A stretch of DNA of 64,000 nt from Streptomyces cacaoi (GTDB taxonomy: Bacteria; Actinomycetota; Actinomycetes; Streptomycetales; Streptomycetaceae). The notes below the pieces were generated by a model. The model worked only from the letters and a program-made list of their open reading frames with translations, ran no database searches and had not been told where the DNA came from. The stretch spans positions 1 to 64,000 of the forward strand of contig NZ_BJMM01000014.1 in NCBI RefSeq assembly GCF_006539165.1, written 5' to 3'. Shown piece after piece: positions 17,296-25,615 of this stretch (position 1 is its first letter; the number at the start of each line of letters is the position of its first letter). Made by a program: the position numbers and the translations under genes.

Positions 17296-18725
17296 CCCCG
17301 CGCTCCCTTCCCGTCACGGCCCGGCAGTTCCACGAGGACGGTGCCGGTCACATGGTCCCCGGCCGCGTTCGCTCCCCGGATCGACAGCTCCACCGTCCGC
17401 CCGGGCCCGTGCTCCTCCGCGGCCGGAGCGGGGCGTACGGCGGTGACGCGGCCGGTGAGCGTCATCGTGTCGCCGGGGCGGTTGGGCACGCCGAGGCGGA
17501 TGGCGACCCGGCGCAGCCGCGCGGCGGGGCCGGCCCACTCGGAGACATAGCGGCCGACCAGCCCGTTGGTGGTCAGGATGTTCATGAAGATGTCCGGGGA
17601 GCCCCGCTCCCGCGCCGCCTCGGCGTCGTGGTGCACGTCCTGGAAGTCCCGCGAGGCGAGCGCCCCGGCGACGATCAGCGTCCGGGTCACCGGCACGTCG
17701 AGCGGCGGCAGCGCGTCCCCGACGCACACCGGTTCCTCGTCGCCGACCGGGCCGGCGGGCCGGAAGACGGGCAGCACGAGGCCCTCGTCCTCCCCCTCCA
17801 GCCGTGCGAAGTCGACCCGGACGGGCATGCCGATCCGCACCCGGCGGTAGGAGATCCCCGCCAGCTGGGCCACGATCCGCACGCCCTCCTCCAGTTCGAC
17901 GAGGGCCACGGCGTACGGCGGATCGAACGCGGGGAACGGCGGATGGTGCATGACCACGAACGAGTGGACGGTGCCGCGCCCCGACGCCTCCTCGGCCGTC
18001 CACTCCCTCGCGCCGCACCCGTTGCAGCCGGGCAGCCAGGGAAAACGCGCTGTCCCGCAGGCCGTGCAGCGCTGGAACAGCAGCTGTTCACGCTCGACGC
18101 CCGCCCAGAAGCCGGCGTTGTCGCGGTTGATCACGGGGCGCGGTCGCCGGTTCCCCTTCCGCGCCCGTCCCGCGGGCGGCTCCCCGGTGGAACGCGGCTC
18201 GGCCGGGCGGTACTTGAGGATGCGGAAGCGGTGGGTGCCGACGAGCGTGCCACCGGCCCGGACGTCCATCCGCGTCGTGACGAAGTAGCCGGTGCCCAGC
18301 CCGGTCCGCTTGCGCGGCGAGACGGACTCGATCACCGAGTCGAAGACGATCTCCTCGCCCGGGGTCAGCGTCCGCACGTACTCCTGTTCGCAGTTGGTCG
18401 CGACGACCGAGGTGCAGCCGGCCTCGTCGAGGGCGCCCAGCAGCCCCTCGTAGGCCGCGGACCGGCCGCCCGGGGCGTCGTCGTCCGTCTGCCGGGACGG
18501 CTCCGTCAGCCCCGCCATCGTCCACACCTGGAGCATCGTCGGCGGCGCCGAGCCGTCGGCCGGCAGCGGATGCCCGAGCGCCTCGCACCAGTGCCGGATC
18601 ATCGGCGCGTTGACCGGATCGCGGCCCCGCACGGCCGTGGCGGCCGGCTGCCCCTCGTAGGACGCCAGGCGCTCGTACAGCGGGTCGTCCACGTCCGCGT
18701 CCCGTCCGGCAGCCGGTTCCCCCAC
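17292..18725 (-). CDS. Fusion of FAS1-DH/MaoC hydratase, OB-fold DUF35 and second MaoC domain
   Basis: A 477-residue three-part protein. Residues about 10-155 form a MaoC-type hot-dog (DPLYERLASYEGQPA, QVWTMAGL, GTHRFRILKYRPAE). Residues about 195-320 are a DUF35 unit with a zinc ribbon (CTACG...CNGCG) and an OB-fold (GTVHSFVVMHHPPFP). Residues about 340-470 form a second hot-dog with SRDFQDVHHDAEAA, the hydratase-2 catalytic His/Asp region. In sterol-degrading actinobacteria these activities are separate genes (ChsH1/ChsH2 type) that bind an Ltp aldolase. Here they are fused and followed immediately by the Ltp-like gene. The predicted job is hydration of an enoyl-CoA and delivery to the thiolase-like partner. 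Two palindromes upstream of the start suggest repression by a TetR-type regulator. Confidence 0.87.
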   Translation of the reverse strand: MGEPAAGRDADVDDPLYERLASYEGQPAATAVRGRDPVNAPMIRHWCEALGHPLPADGSAPPTMLQVWTMAGLTEPSRQTDDDAPGGRSAAYEGLLGALDEAGCTSVVATNCEQEYVRTLTPGEEIVFDSVIESVSPRKRTGLGTGYFVTTRMDVRAGGTLVGTHRFRILKYRPAEPRSTGEPPAGRARKGNRRPRPVINRDNAGFWAGVEREQLLFQRCTACGTARFPWLPGCNGCGAREWTAEEASGRGTVHSFVVMHHPPFPAFDPPYAVALVELEEGVRIVAQLAGISYRRVRIGMPVRVDFARLEGEDEGLVLPVFRPAGPVGDEEPVCVGDALPPLDVPVTRTLIVAGALASRDFQDVHHDAEAARERGSPDIFMNILTTNGLVGRYVSEWAGPAARLRRVAIRLGVPNRPGDTMTLTGRVTAVRPAPAAEEHGPGRTVELSIRGANAAGDHVTGTVLVELPGRDGKGARG

Positions 18726-18751
18726 GCCCGTCTCCTCCCCTCGGCCCGATC

Positions 18752-18770
18752 AACTGACTGTGCGTCAGTT
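18752..18770. promoter_or_regulatory. Operator-like palindrome 1 upstream of the MaoC/OB-fold fusion
   Basis: AACTGAC-N5-GTCAGTT is a perfect 7-bp palindrome located 27-45 bp upstream of the fusion gene start, in the expected promoter. Confidence 0.6.
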
Positions 18771-18772
18771 TC

Positions 18773-18785
18773 TGACGGGCCGTCA
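18773..18785. promoter_or_regulatory. Operator-like palindrome 2 upstream of the MaoC/OB-fold fusion
   Basis: TGACG-GGC-CGTCA lies next to palindrome 1, sharing the TGAC/GTCA half-sites with a different spacing. Two dimers of one repressor could bind side by side. Confidence 0.5.
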
Positions 18786-18928
18786 AGTAGTCGGGCCGGC
18801 CGGAGGCGGAGGCCGGCGCGCGGAAACGGAACCGCGCGCCCACGGAAGGCCCGTGGACGCGCGGCTTCAGCCCATCCCCATGAGATTCCGGCCGCGGGGG
18901 CGGTCGCCCCCGTCATGCCGTCACACCG

Positions 18929-19213
18929 TCACCACAGGTTGTTGAAGACGACGGTGTAGGTGTTGTTCGTCGTCTCGTTGTCCTGGTCGACGACCGCGCC
19001 GTGGCCGGAGACGGTGGCGTTGTTGGCGTTGTTGGTGCTGTTGCCGGCACCCTCCGCGTTCTGCACCTGGACGTTGTCGGCGGCGTTGGAGTTCGCCCCC
19101 TCGTCCGCGAAGGAACCGTTGTCGGCCTGTGCCACGCCCGACAGCACCGTGACGGCGAGCGGGACGGCGGCGGCGGCCGAGACGAGACGGACGACCGTGC
19201 GGGTGCGTGCCAT
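18929..19213 (-). CDS. Small secreted Asn-rich protein, function unknown
   Basis: A 94-residue protein with a clear signal peptide (MARTRTVVRLVSA..., hydrophobic core, cleavage after GVAQA). The mature part is about 64 residues, acidic and unusually rich in asparagine (about 15), for example NSTNNANNAT, with no cysteine. GGAGG lies 8 nt before the ATG, so it is well translated. It is not a chaplin or rodlin by sequence. The alternating polar Asn/Val/Thr pattern might form beta structure, but that is inference. It is monocistronic, between the MaoC operon and a long non-coding stretch. A role outside the cell is all the sequence supports. Confidence 0.75.
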   Translation of the reverse strand: MARTRTVVRLVSAAAAVPLAVTVLSGVAQADNGSFADEGANSNAADNVQVQNAEGAGNSTNNANNATVSGHGAVVDQDNETTNNTYTVVFNNLW

Positions 19214-19872
19214 GTTTCATTCCTCCGGAAAGCGTGAGTGCGCCGCGGGCGCGGCGCTGCACCGAGAAGTGCGCTGTCGTGGACGGCAGTTGGCCCGCTG
19301 CCTGGTGTCGCTTGCGACGTCGCGGGACCAGAGTTGCCCAACGTGCCGGTGGTGAACCCCGGACCGCGGCGGCTTTCCCTCGCACGTATGACGACGTGTC
19401 GATAAACCCTCTTCGCTCCCGTGCACCCGCGGCACCGCCGCACGCCCCCGGGGCGCCGACCCCTTCCCTGACGTGGGGGAAGGCATCACAGCCGGTGCGG
19501 GGAAACCGCTTGCTCCGCTTCCCGGACAGCCGCCCGACGACCCGGCGCACCGCGTGGGGACGACCGCCCCGGGGAGCGCCCCCGGCGCGCCCACGCGTAC
19601 GCGAAGGGGCCGTCGCTGCCCGGCGGAACAGCTCCCGGAACGCACCCGCGACACCCGCTCAGCCACCGCCCCACGCCGAACCGGCCACCGCACAGCTGTA
19701 CTTCGGACAGGGGCCTGCCCCGGCCCCGGACGCGCGACGGCCCCTCGCCGGACACCGGTCGACCACCCCGCGCATCCGCACGGCCGCACGCCGTGCCGGG
19801 CGCCCCCACCACCCCGGAGCACGGCCCTCCGGAAGCCCGGACCCCGGCCCCGGCCACCCCGTTTCAGGCGTT
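19214..19872. other. Long intergenic region upstream of the small secreted protein
   Basis: About 660 bp. Open frames on both strands are high-GC shadows without family signals. The part near 19380-19410 is less GC-rich and could hold the promoter of the leftward secreted protein gene. I see no RNA gene. Confidence 0.4.
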
Positions 19873-20505
19873 TCAGGCCGCGCACCACCCCGGGTCGCGA
19901 CCGGTGAGCGCGAGGACGCGGTCCAGCAGCGGCGCGCCCCGGGGCACGGAGACGGCCGGCCCGAAGAGCCCGGGCACCCCGGCCGGGTCGGCGGTCCGCT
20001 CCAGCATCGGAAGCAGCGCGCGCAGCGCCCGCTCGTCCCCCGTGTACGGCTGACCGGTGGCCCGCGCGAGGTCCCAGCCGTGCACGACGATCTCGTCCAG
20101 GCCGGTCAGCGCCGCCTCCCCGGCAGGCATCCCGATCCCGGCGACCCGGGTCTCCCCCCGCCAGGCCGCCGGCTCCCGCAGGGCCGCTGCCAGCTCGTCC
20201 AGCCGCCGCGGCAAGCGGGCCCGCCAGTCGTCCGGAAGCGGGGTGCTCACCTCGGGCGGAGCGTCCGTGTACGCCGTGTGCTGCTTGCCCGCGGCGTCCC
20301 GGAAGGCCGCCGCCCCGTCCAGCACATGCCGCAGCAGATCCCGTACGTCGTACCGCGCACACGGCGTCGCCCGCCCGAGCGCCGCGTCCTCCACCCGCTC
20401 CGCGACCCGCGCCAGCTCCCGCGCCGCCGGGCCCGCGTCCACCGGCACCTCACCGCCCGCACCCGCGCCCCCGTCGCTGCCTCTGGCCCCGTTCCCGTCC
20501 GTCAT
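19873..20505 (-). CDS. TIGR03086/DinB-fold metal-binding protein (maleylpyruvate isomerase N-term like)
   Basis: A 210-residue member of the mycothiol-linked DinB-like family. ATG 20505 follows GGCGGAG; the frame extends upstream to 20577 but only through a repeat. Motifs are LGRATPCARYDVRDLLRHVLDGAAAF (N-terminal helix with the family's PC and metal-binding His) and LDEIVVHGWDLARATGQ (the HGWD motif with a second metal His). These proteins often act as mycothiol-dependent transferases or isomerases. The partner gene is unknown; the next leftward gene is the Asn-rich secreted protein after a long gap, and upstream lies the UvrA paralogue 134 bp away. Substrate cannot be inferred. Confidence 0.85.
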   Translation of the reverse strand: MTDGNGARGSDGGAGAGGEVPVDAGPAARELARVAERVEDAALGRATPCARYDVRDLLRHVLDGAAAFRDAAGKQHTAYTDAPPEVSTPLPDDWRARLPRRLDELAAALREPAAWRGETRVAGIGMPAGEAALTGLDEIVVHGWDLARATGQPYTGDERALRALLPMLERTADPAGVPGLFGPAVSVPRGAPLLDRVLALTGRDPGWCAA

Positions 20506-20638
20506 CGCGCTCCGCCTTCCGCTTCCGTACGCCCTGTCACCGGCGTGACCGGCGTGACCGGCGTGACCAGCCGTCACCCTGGCCCGCCCGGGCCGCCGGC
20601 CGGGCCACCGCCCCCGGGTTCCCCGGGACGCGCTGGGC

Positions 20639-22990
20639 TCACCGGCCGCCGGCGGGCAGGGCGCGCCGCAGATGGTCGGCCGTGTGTGTGCGGGCGGAGC
20701 GCACCATCGTGTGCGGCGTGCCGGAGAACACCACCTCGCCGCCGTGCGCGCCGGCGTCCGGGCCGATGTCGATCACATGGTCGGCGTGCTTGACGATGTC
20801 CAGATCGTGCTCGACGACGATCACCGTGTTCCCCGCGTCCACCAGCCGGTCCAACAGCCCCAGCAGAGCGCCGACATCGGCCATGTGCAGCCCGGACGAC
20901 GGCTCGTCGAACACGTACACGACCCCGGTGCGGTGCAGCCGGTGTGCGAGCTTCACCCGCTGCCGCTCACCGCCCGACAGCATCGACAGCGGCCGCCCCA
21001 GCGTCAGATATCCGAGCCCGACCTCCCGCAACGGCGCCAGCCGGTGCAGCACCACCGGATCGGTGAAGTGTGCAAGCGCCTCCTCGACGGTCATCTCCAG
21101 CAGCTCGGCGACGTTCCGCCCTGCCAGCCGGTATCCGAGCACCTCCTCCCGGTAGCGCCGCCCCGCGCACAGCTCGCACACCGTGGTCACCGGATCCATG
21201 AACGCCATGTCCATCGTCACCGTGCCGCGGCCCTGACAGCCCGGGCAGGCGCCCTTCGAGTTGAAGCTGAACAGCCCCGGATCGACCCCGTGTTCGCGTG
21301 CGTACGCCCGCCGTACCGGATCCCAGATCTCGGTGTACGTGGCCGGCGTCGACCGCGCCGAGATCCCGGCCGCCGACTGATCGAGCACCACGGCCTCCGC
21401 GCACTGCTCCACCAGCACACCGGTGACCAGCGACGACTTCCCCGAACCCGCGACCCCGGTGACGGCCGTCAGCACCCCCGTGGGGAAGTCCACGTCCACG
21501 CCCTTGAGGTTGTGCAGCGCCGCGCCCCGCACCGGGAGCACACCATCCGGCGACCGCAGCCGCCCCGCCGGCTTCAGCCCCCGCGGCTCCCGGAAGTGCC
21601 GCCCGGTGACGGTGCCGCTCTCCGCGAGCTTCTCCACCGTGCCCTCGAAGACCACCCGGCCCCCGCCCGCACCGGCGCCCGGCCCCATGTCGATCACATG
21701 GTCGGCCCGCGCGATCACCTCCCGGTCGTGCTCGACGACCAGCACCGTGTTGCCCTTGTCCCGCAGGGCGAGCAGCAGCGTGTTCATCCGGTCCACGTCC
21801 CGCGCGTGCAGGCCCACGCTCGGCTCGTCGAAGACGTACGTCATCCCCGTCAGGCTGCTGCCCAGATGGCGCACCGTCTTCAGCCGCTGCCCCTCGCCGC
21901 CCGACAGCGTCCGCGTCGGCCGCTCCAGCGTGAGATAGCCCAGCCCCACCTGCTCGATCCGGCGCAGCACCGCCAGCACGGCATCCACCGCCGGTCCGCC
22001 CACCGGGTCCCGGGCCACCCGCGAGCGCTCCAGCACCCCGGTCAGCTCCCGCACCTCCAGCGCGCACAGCCCGGCGAGGGAGCGCCCCTCGATCAGGGAC
22101 GCGCGGGCACGTGCGTTGAGCCGCGCGCCCTCGCACTCCGGGCACACCACCTCGTGGACGACCGCCTCGGCGTGCCTGCGGTCCCGCTCGCCCAGCGACT
22201 CCAGGCCGGGCGCGATGAACCGCCGCGTGAAGCGCGGCACGACCCCCTCGTAGTCGTTGAACGCGATGTTCCCCGCGTCGTCGCCCTGCGGACGCTGCGT
22301 CCTGAACCCGCCGCCGTACAGCAGCAGTTCCCGCTCCTCGGCCGAGAAGTCGCCCAGCGGCTTGTCCGGGTCGAACACCAGCGGCCCCCGGCCGAGGCTC
22401 TCCTTGCCCTCGTACCGGCGGATCTGGGCGTACCGCTTCCAGTAGTTGGTGCCCACGGCGAACGCCGGATGCCGGATCGCCCCCTCGTTGAGCGACTTCG
22501 ACTCGTCCAGCAGCCTGCCCAGGTCCAGCTCCACCGTCCGGCCGAGCCCCTGACAGTGCGGACACATGCCCTGCGGATCGTTGAACGAGTACAGGTTCGA
22601 CGAGCCCGCACTCGGCCGGCCGCACCGCGAGAACAGCACCCGCAGCACCGGATGCACATCCGTCATCGTCCCCACCGTCGAACGCGCCCCGCCACCGACC
22701 GGCTTCTGGTCGACGACGATCGCCGGCGTCAGATTCTCCAGCCGGTCGAACGCCGGCCGCTCGTACCGCGGCAGCCGATTGCGGACGAACGAGGGGAAGA
22801 CCTCGGCCAGTTGGCGCTGCGACTCGACCGCCACGGTGCCGAACACCAGCGACGACTTCCCCGAACCCGACACCCCCGTCACCACCGTCAGCCGGCCCCG
22901 CGGAATCCGCACCCGCACCTCGCGCAGATTGTTCTCCCGGCCTCCGACCACCTCGATGTCGCCACCGACACCCGCACCGACCCCGTCCAC
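20639..22990 (-). CDS. UvrA-like ABC ATPase (short UvrA2/DrrC-type paralogue)
   Basis: A 783-residue dual-ATPase of the UvrA family, shorter than true UvrA (about 940-1000). GTG 22990 follows AGGAGG at 4 nt. Walker A motifs are GVSGSGKSSL (about 38-47) and GVAGSGKSSL (about 500); signatures are LSGGEGQR and LSGGERQR; zinc-finger cysteines appear as CPHC, CPEC, CPGC and CELC. The second Walker B is YVFDEPSSGLH. The UvrB-binding insertion appears shortened, as in UvrA2 and the daunorubicin-resistance protein DrrC. It could repair or shield DNA from bound drugs without UvrB. It is cytoplasmic, monocistronic or weakly coupled to the downstream DinB-like gene. A regular UvrA is presumably elsewhere in the genome. 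Confidence 0.9.
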   Translation of the reverse strand: MDGVGAGVGGDIEVVGGRENNLREVRVRIPRGRLTVVTGVSGSGKSSLVFGTVAVESQRQLAEVFPSFVRNRLPRYERPAFDRLENLTPAIVVDQKPVGGGARSTVGTMTDVHPVLRVLFSRCGRPSAGSSNLYSFNDPQGMCPHCQGLGRTVELDLGRLLDESKSLNEGAIRHPAFAVGTNYWKRYAQIRRYEGKESLGRGPLVFDPDKPLGDFSAEERELLLYGGGFRTQRPQGDDAGNIAFNDYEGVVPRFTRRFIAPGLESLGERDRRHAEAVVHEVVCPECEGARLNARARASLIEGRSLAGLCALEVRELTGVLERSRVARDPVGGPAVDAVLAVLRRIEQVGLGYLTLERPTRTLSGGEGQRLKTVRHLGSSLTGMTYVFDEPSVGLHARDVDRMNTLLLALRDKGNTVLVVEHDREVIARADHVIDMGPGAGAGGGRVVFEGTVEKLAESGTVTGRHFREPRGLKPAGRLRSPDGVLPVRGAALHNLKGVDVDFPTGVLTAVTGVAGSGKSSLVTGVLVEQCAEAVVLDQSAAGISARSTPATYTEIWDPVRRAYAREHGVDPGLFSFNSKGACPGCQGRGTVTMDMAFMDPVTTVCELCAGRRYREEVLGYRLAGRNVAELLEMTVEEALAHFTDPVVLHRLAPLREVGLGYLTLGRPLSMLSGGERQRVKLAHRLHRTGVVYVFDEPSSGLHMADVGALLGLLDRLVDAGNTVIVVEHDLDIVKHADHVIDIGPDAGAHGGEVVFSGTPHTMVRSARTHTADHLRRALPAGGR

Positions 22991-23128
22991 CCGTCCTCCT
23001 CACGCAACGCTGAAACCCCCAGCCTCACGCGCAAACCAGACACCTTCTGTCAGGTATCCAAAACCACCTCACCGCCCGCCCGCTCCACTCCCCGGGAACC
23101 CCGGCCACCCCGCCCCCGGCCAGCACAA

Positions 23129-23156
23129 AGGGGCGCCCCGAATCCGGGACGCCCCT
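23129..23156 (-). terminator. Terminator of tRNA-Ser(TGA)
   Basis: AGGGGCG and CGCCCCT arms with an inner CCC/GGG pairing lie 28 nt past the 3' end of the leftward tRNA gene. Confidence 0.75.
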
Positions 23157-23183
23157 CGATGAGCTGGGCCTTCATCCACCCTG

Positions 23184-23270
23184 CGGAGGCGGTGGGATTT
23201 GAACCCACGGAGACATCGCTGCCTCGACGGTTTTCAAGACCGTTCCCTTCGGCCGCTCGGGCACACCTCC
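23184..23270 (-). tRNA. tRNA-Ser (anticodon TGA)
   Basis: An 87-nt class II tRNA: acceptor GGAGGTG/CGCCTCC (one G-U pair), anticodon stem ACGGT/ACCGT with loop CTTGAAA (anticodon TGA), long variable arm, and T arm GTGGGTTCAAATCCCAC. CCA is not encoded. Confidence 0.97.
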
Positions 23271-23421
23271 CCGCGCCGTGCTGGACGGCGCCGAAGACAG
23301 CCTAGCGTGTGGCTTCGGGCCGCCGGGGCGCGAGGGCGTGAACGGGCAGGCCGGAAGGGGCCGTCGGCCCGTGGGCGCCCGGGAGGGGCGGCCACGGGCA
23401 GCGGCCGGGTGGAGGCGCGGC

Positions 23422-25242
23422 CTACTGGTCGTCGCCCTTGCGGGTGCCCAGGGTGACCTCGACCTTGCGTTCGTCGCCGCCCCGCTCGAACGTGATCTGG
23501 ACCTTCTCGCCGGGGCTGTGGGTCCAGATCGTGCCGATCAGGGTCGGTCCGCTGTCGATGACGGTGTCGTCGAGCTTGGTGATCACATCGCCCGGCTTCA
23601 GGCCCGCCTTGTCGGCCGGGCCGCCCGGGGTGACGGCCTCGTCGGTACCGCCCTCGCCGGTGCGGGCCACGGTGGCGCCGTTGCCGTTGCCGCCCATCTC
23701 GACGGTCGCGCCGATCATCGGGTACACCGGCTGGCCGGTCTTGATGAGCTGGCCCGCCACCCGCTTTGCCTGGTTGATCGGGATGGCGAAGCCGAGGCCG
23801 ACGCTGCCTCCGGACTGGCCGCCGCCGCCCATGCCACCGCCGCCACCGCCCGGCTGGATCGCCGAGTTGACGCCGATGACCGCGCCCTTGCCGTCCAGCA
23901 GCGGGCCGCCGGAGTTGCCCGGGTTGATGGAGGCGTCCGTCTGGAGCGCGCTCATGTACGACGCCTTGCTGCCCTGCCCGTCGCTGGAGGCGACGGGGCG
24001 GTTCTTGGCGCTGACGATGCCGGTGGTGACGGTGCCGGAGAGGCCGAAGGGAGCGCCGATCGCGATCGTCGCGTCGCCGACCGCCACCTCGTTGGAGTTC
24101 GCCAGCGGCAGCGGCTCCAGCTTGCGGTCGTCCGCGCCCTTCAGCTTCAGCACGGCGATGTCGTAGCCCTGGGCCTCGCCGACGACCTTCGCCTGGTACT
24201 TCTTGCCGTCCGAGAACGTCGCCGTCAGCCGGCCGCCCCGGGTGCTGTTGGCCACCACGTGGTTGTTCGTGAGGATGTGGCCTTCCTTGTCGTAGACGAA
24301 GCCGGTGCCCGTGCCCTCCTCGCCGCCGCCGGACGACTGGAGCGTCACCACGCTCGGCACCGCCTTGGCCGCTATGCCCGCGACGGACTTGGGCGACCGG
24401 TTCAGCGTCTTCGGGTCGGTGGACGAACTGACCGTCGTCGTCCCGCCGTCGCCCTTGTTGGCCGCCCAGTAGCCGAGGCCGCCGGCCACACCGCCGACCA
24501 CGACGGCCGTGGCGACGAACGCCGCGAACAGCCCGCCGCGCCGCTTACCGGGCGGGGGGCCTGCGGGCGGCATCGCCCACGGGTTCGGCGGACCGCCGTC
24601 GGAGCCGCCACCGCCGTACGGGGGAGGCGGCGGGGCCTGGCCGTAACCGGAACCGCCCCGAGCGCCCCAGCCCCAGCCGCCGGGCGCACCGCCCTGCGGA
24701 GGCATGCCGCCGCCCGGGGGAGTCTGCGGAGGCTTGTGCAGATCCGGGCCCTGCGCAGGGCCCTGCCCGTATCCGGCCGGGTGCGGGGGCTGCTGGGGCG
24801 GGGGCGCGGCGGGCGTCTCCTGGCGCGGCTCCAGCACCGCAGTGTCCTCGGCACGGCCGGCCGGCTCGCCGCCGCGGCCCGCGGCAGAACCCGGGGCGGA
24901 GCCGGAAACGGAACCCGAAGCGGAACCCGAAGCGGAAGCGGAATCGGCAGCCGGGGCGGGTGCTTCGGAGGTCGCCGGGGGTGCGGCCTGCGCGGGGGAA
25001 GCGGCGTCGGCGGTGTCGGCGGCAGCGGCGGGCGCGTCCGCCGGGGCGGCGGGGGAGGCGGCGGCGGAAGTCTCGGAGGCAGCAGGGCCCGCCGGGGCGG
25101 ACGGTGCAGCGGGAACGCCGGAATCCGCGCCGGCCCCGCCGCCGGCCGGTGCGCCGGTGGACGGGGCGTCGGCCGGCGCCGGTGGCGTGGGGTCCGGCCC
25201 CGCCGCAGGCGGCACGGCAGCGCCCTCGTTCTCGGTGCTCAC
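23422..25242 (-). CDS. HtrA-like S1C serine protease with PDZ domain, membrane anchored
   Basis: A 606-residue DegP/HtrA-type protease for extracytoplasmic protein quality control. Residues about 1-230 form a Pro/Ala/Gly/Ser-rich cytoplasmic arm, then a TM segment (GLFAAFVATAVVVGGVAGGL, about 235-255). The trypsin-like domain carries the triad His in ILTNNHVV (about 321), Asp in DIAVLKL (about 360) and Ser in NPGNSGGPLL (about 441). A PDZ domain (GPADKAGLKPGDVITKLDDTVI) ends the protein. A Gly-rich loop (GGGGGGMGGGGQSGGSVG) follows the catalytic Ser. It is divergent from a glycerophosphodiesterase gene across 373 bp that holds a palindrome at 25292-25305. Active protease expected. Confidence 0.95.
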   Translation of the reverse strand: MSTENEGAAVPPAAGPDPTPPAPADAPSTGAPAGGGAGADSGVPAAPSAPAGPAASETSAAASPAAPADAPAAAADTADAASPAQAAPPATSEAPAPAADSASASGSASGSVSGSAPGSAAGRGGEPAGRAEDTAVLEPRQETPAAPPPQQPPHPAGYGQGPAQGPDLHKPPQTPPGGGMPPQGGAPGGWGWGARGGSGYGQAPPPPPYGGGGSDGGPPNPWAMPPAGPPPGKRRGGLFAAFVATAVVVGGVAGGLGYWAANKGDGGTTTVSSSTDPKTLNRSPKSVAGIAAKAVPSVVTLQSSGGGEEGTGTGFVYDKEGHILTNNHVVANSTRGGRLTATFSDGKKYQAKVVGEAQGYDIAVLKLKGADDRKLEPLPLANSNEVAVGDATIAIGAPFGLSGTVTTGIVSAKNRPVASSDGQGSKASYMSALQTDASINPGNSGGPLLDGKGAVIGVNSAIQPGGGGGGMGGGGQSGGSVGLGFAIPINQAKRVAGQLIKTGQPVYPMIGATVEMGGNGNGATVARTGEGGTDEAVTPGGPADKAGLKPGDVITKLDDTVIDSGPTLIGTIWTHSPGEKVQITFERGGDERKVEVTLGTRKGDDQ

Positions 25243-25615
25243 AGCTCACTCCTCATCGGGGACACGACATCGCGGGGACGGTGATCACATATTCGGGTAT
25301 CCGAAGCCAGTTTTTCCCATCGTGCGTCAGCAGGACGTAAGCGGAGGGGGTCGGCCCGGCACCGGTCCTTATCCCGGGCCGACGTGGCCGCGTACGCGGG
25401 GGTCGCGTAGGGGTCCGCGGCGCTCCGTGGCCCGGAGCCCAGCGTAGGGGTGCGCGCTGAGCACCGCTCCTCGGCCGTACGCCGCACGCCCCCGTCCAAG
25501 CCCCGTGCGCCCTCGCGAACGGCCGCCCGACGCGGCCTTCCTGGGCGACGACCGGCGCCGCGGGCGGTGCGGGGCACCGTGCCGTCCGGCGCCGCCCCGA
25601 TGGGACGATGACCTG
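25243..25615. other. Divergent intergenic region, htrA-like / glycerophosphodiesterase
   Basis: No gene seen. It must hold both promoters. The AT-richer part (25280-25330) contains the palindrome described separately. Confidence 0.5.
25292..25305. promoter_or_regulatory. Palindrome upstream of the HtrA-like gene
   Basis: TTCGG-GTAT-CCGAA, 50-63 bp upstream of the protease start. It shares CGG(A/G)TATCC with the palindrome in front of the E1 alpha gene at 63821-63834. The role is speculative. Confidence 0.35.

Noticed and set aside
17292-18725. Complete sterol-degradation cluster
   Set aside because: Only the thiolase and hydratase/OB-fold genes are present; no ring-cleavage or CoA-dehydrogenase genes are in the window.
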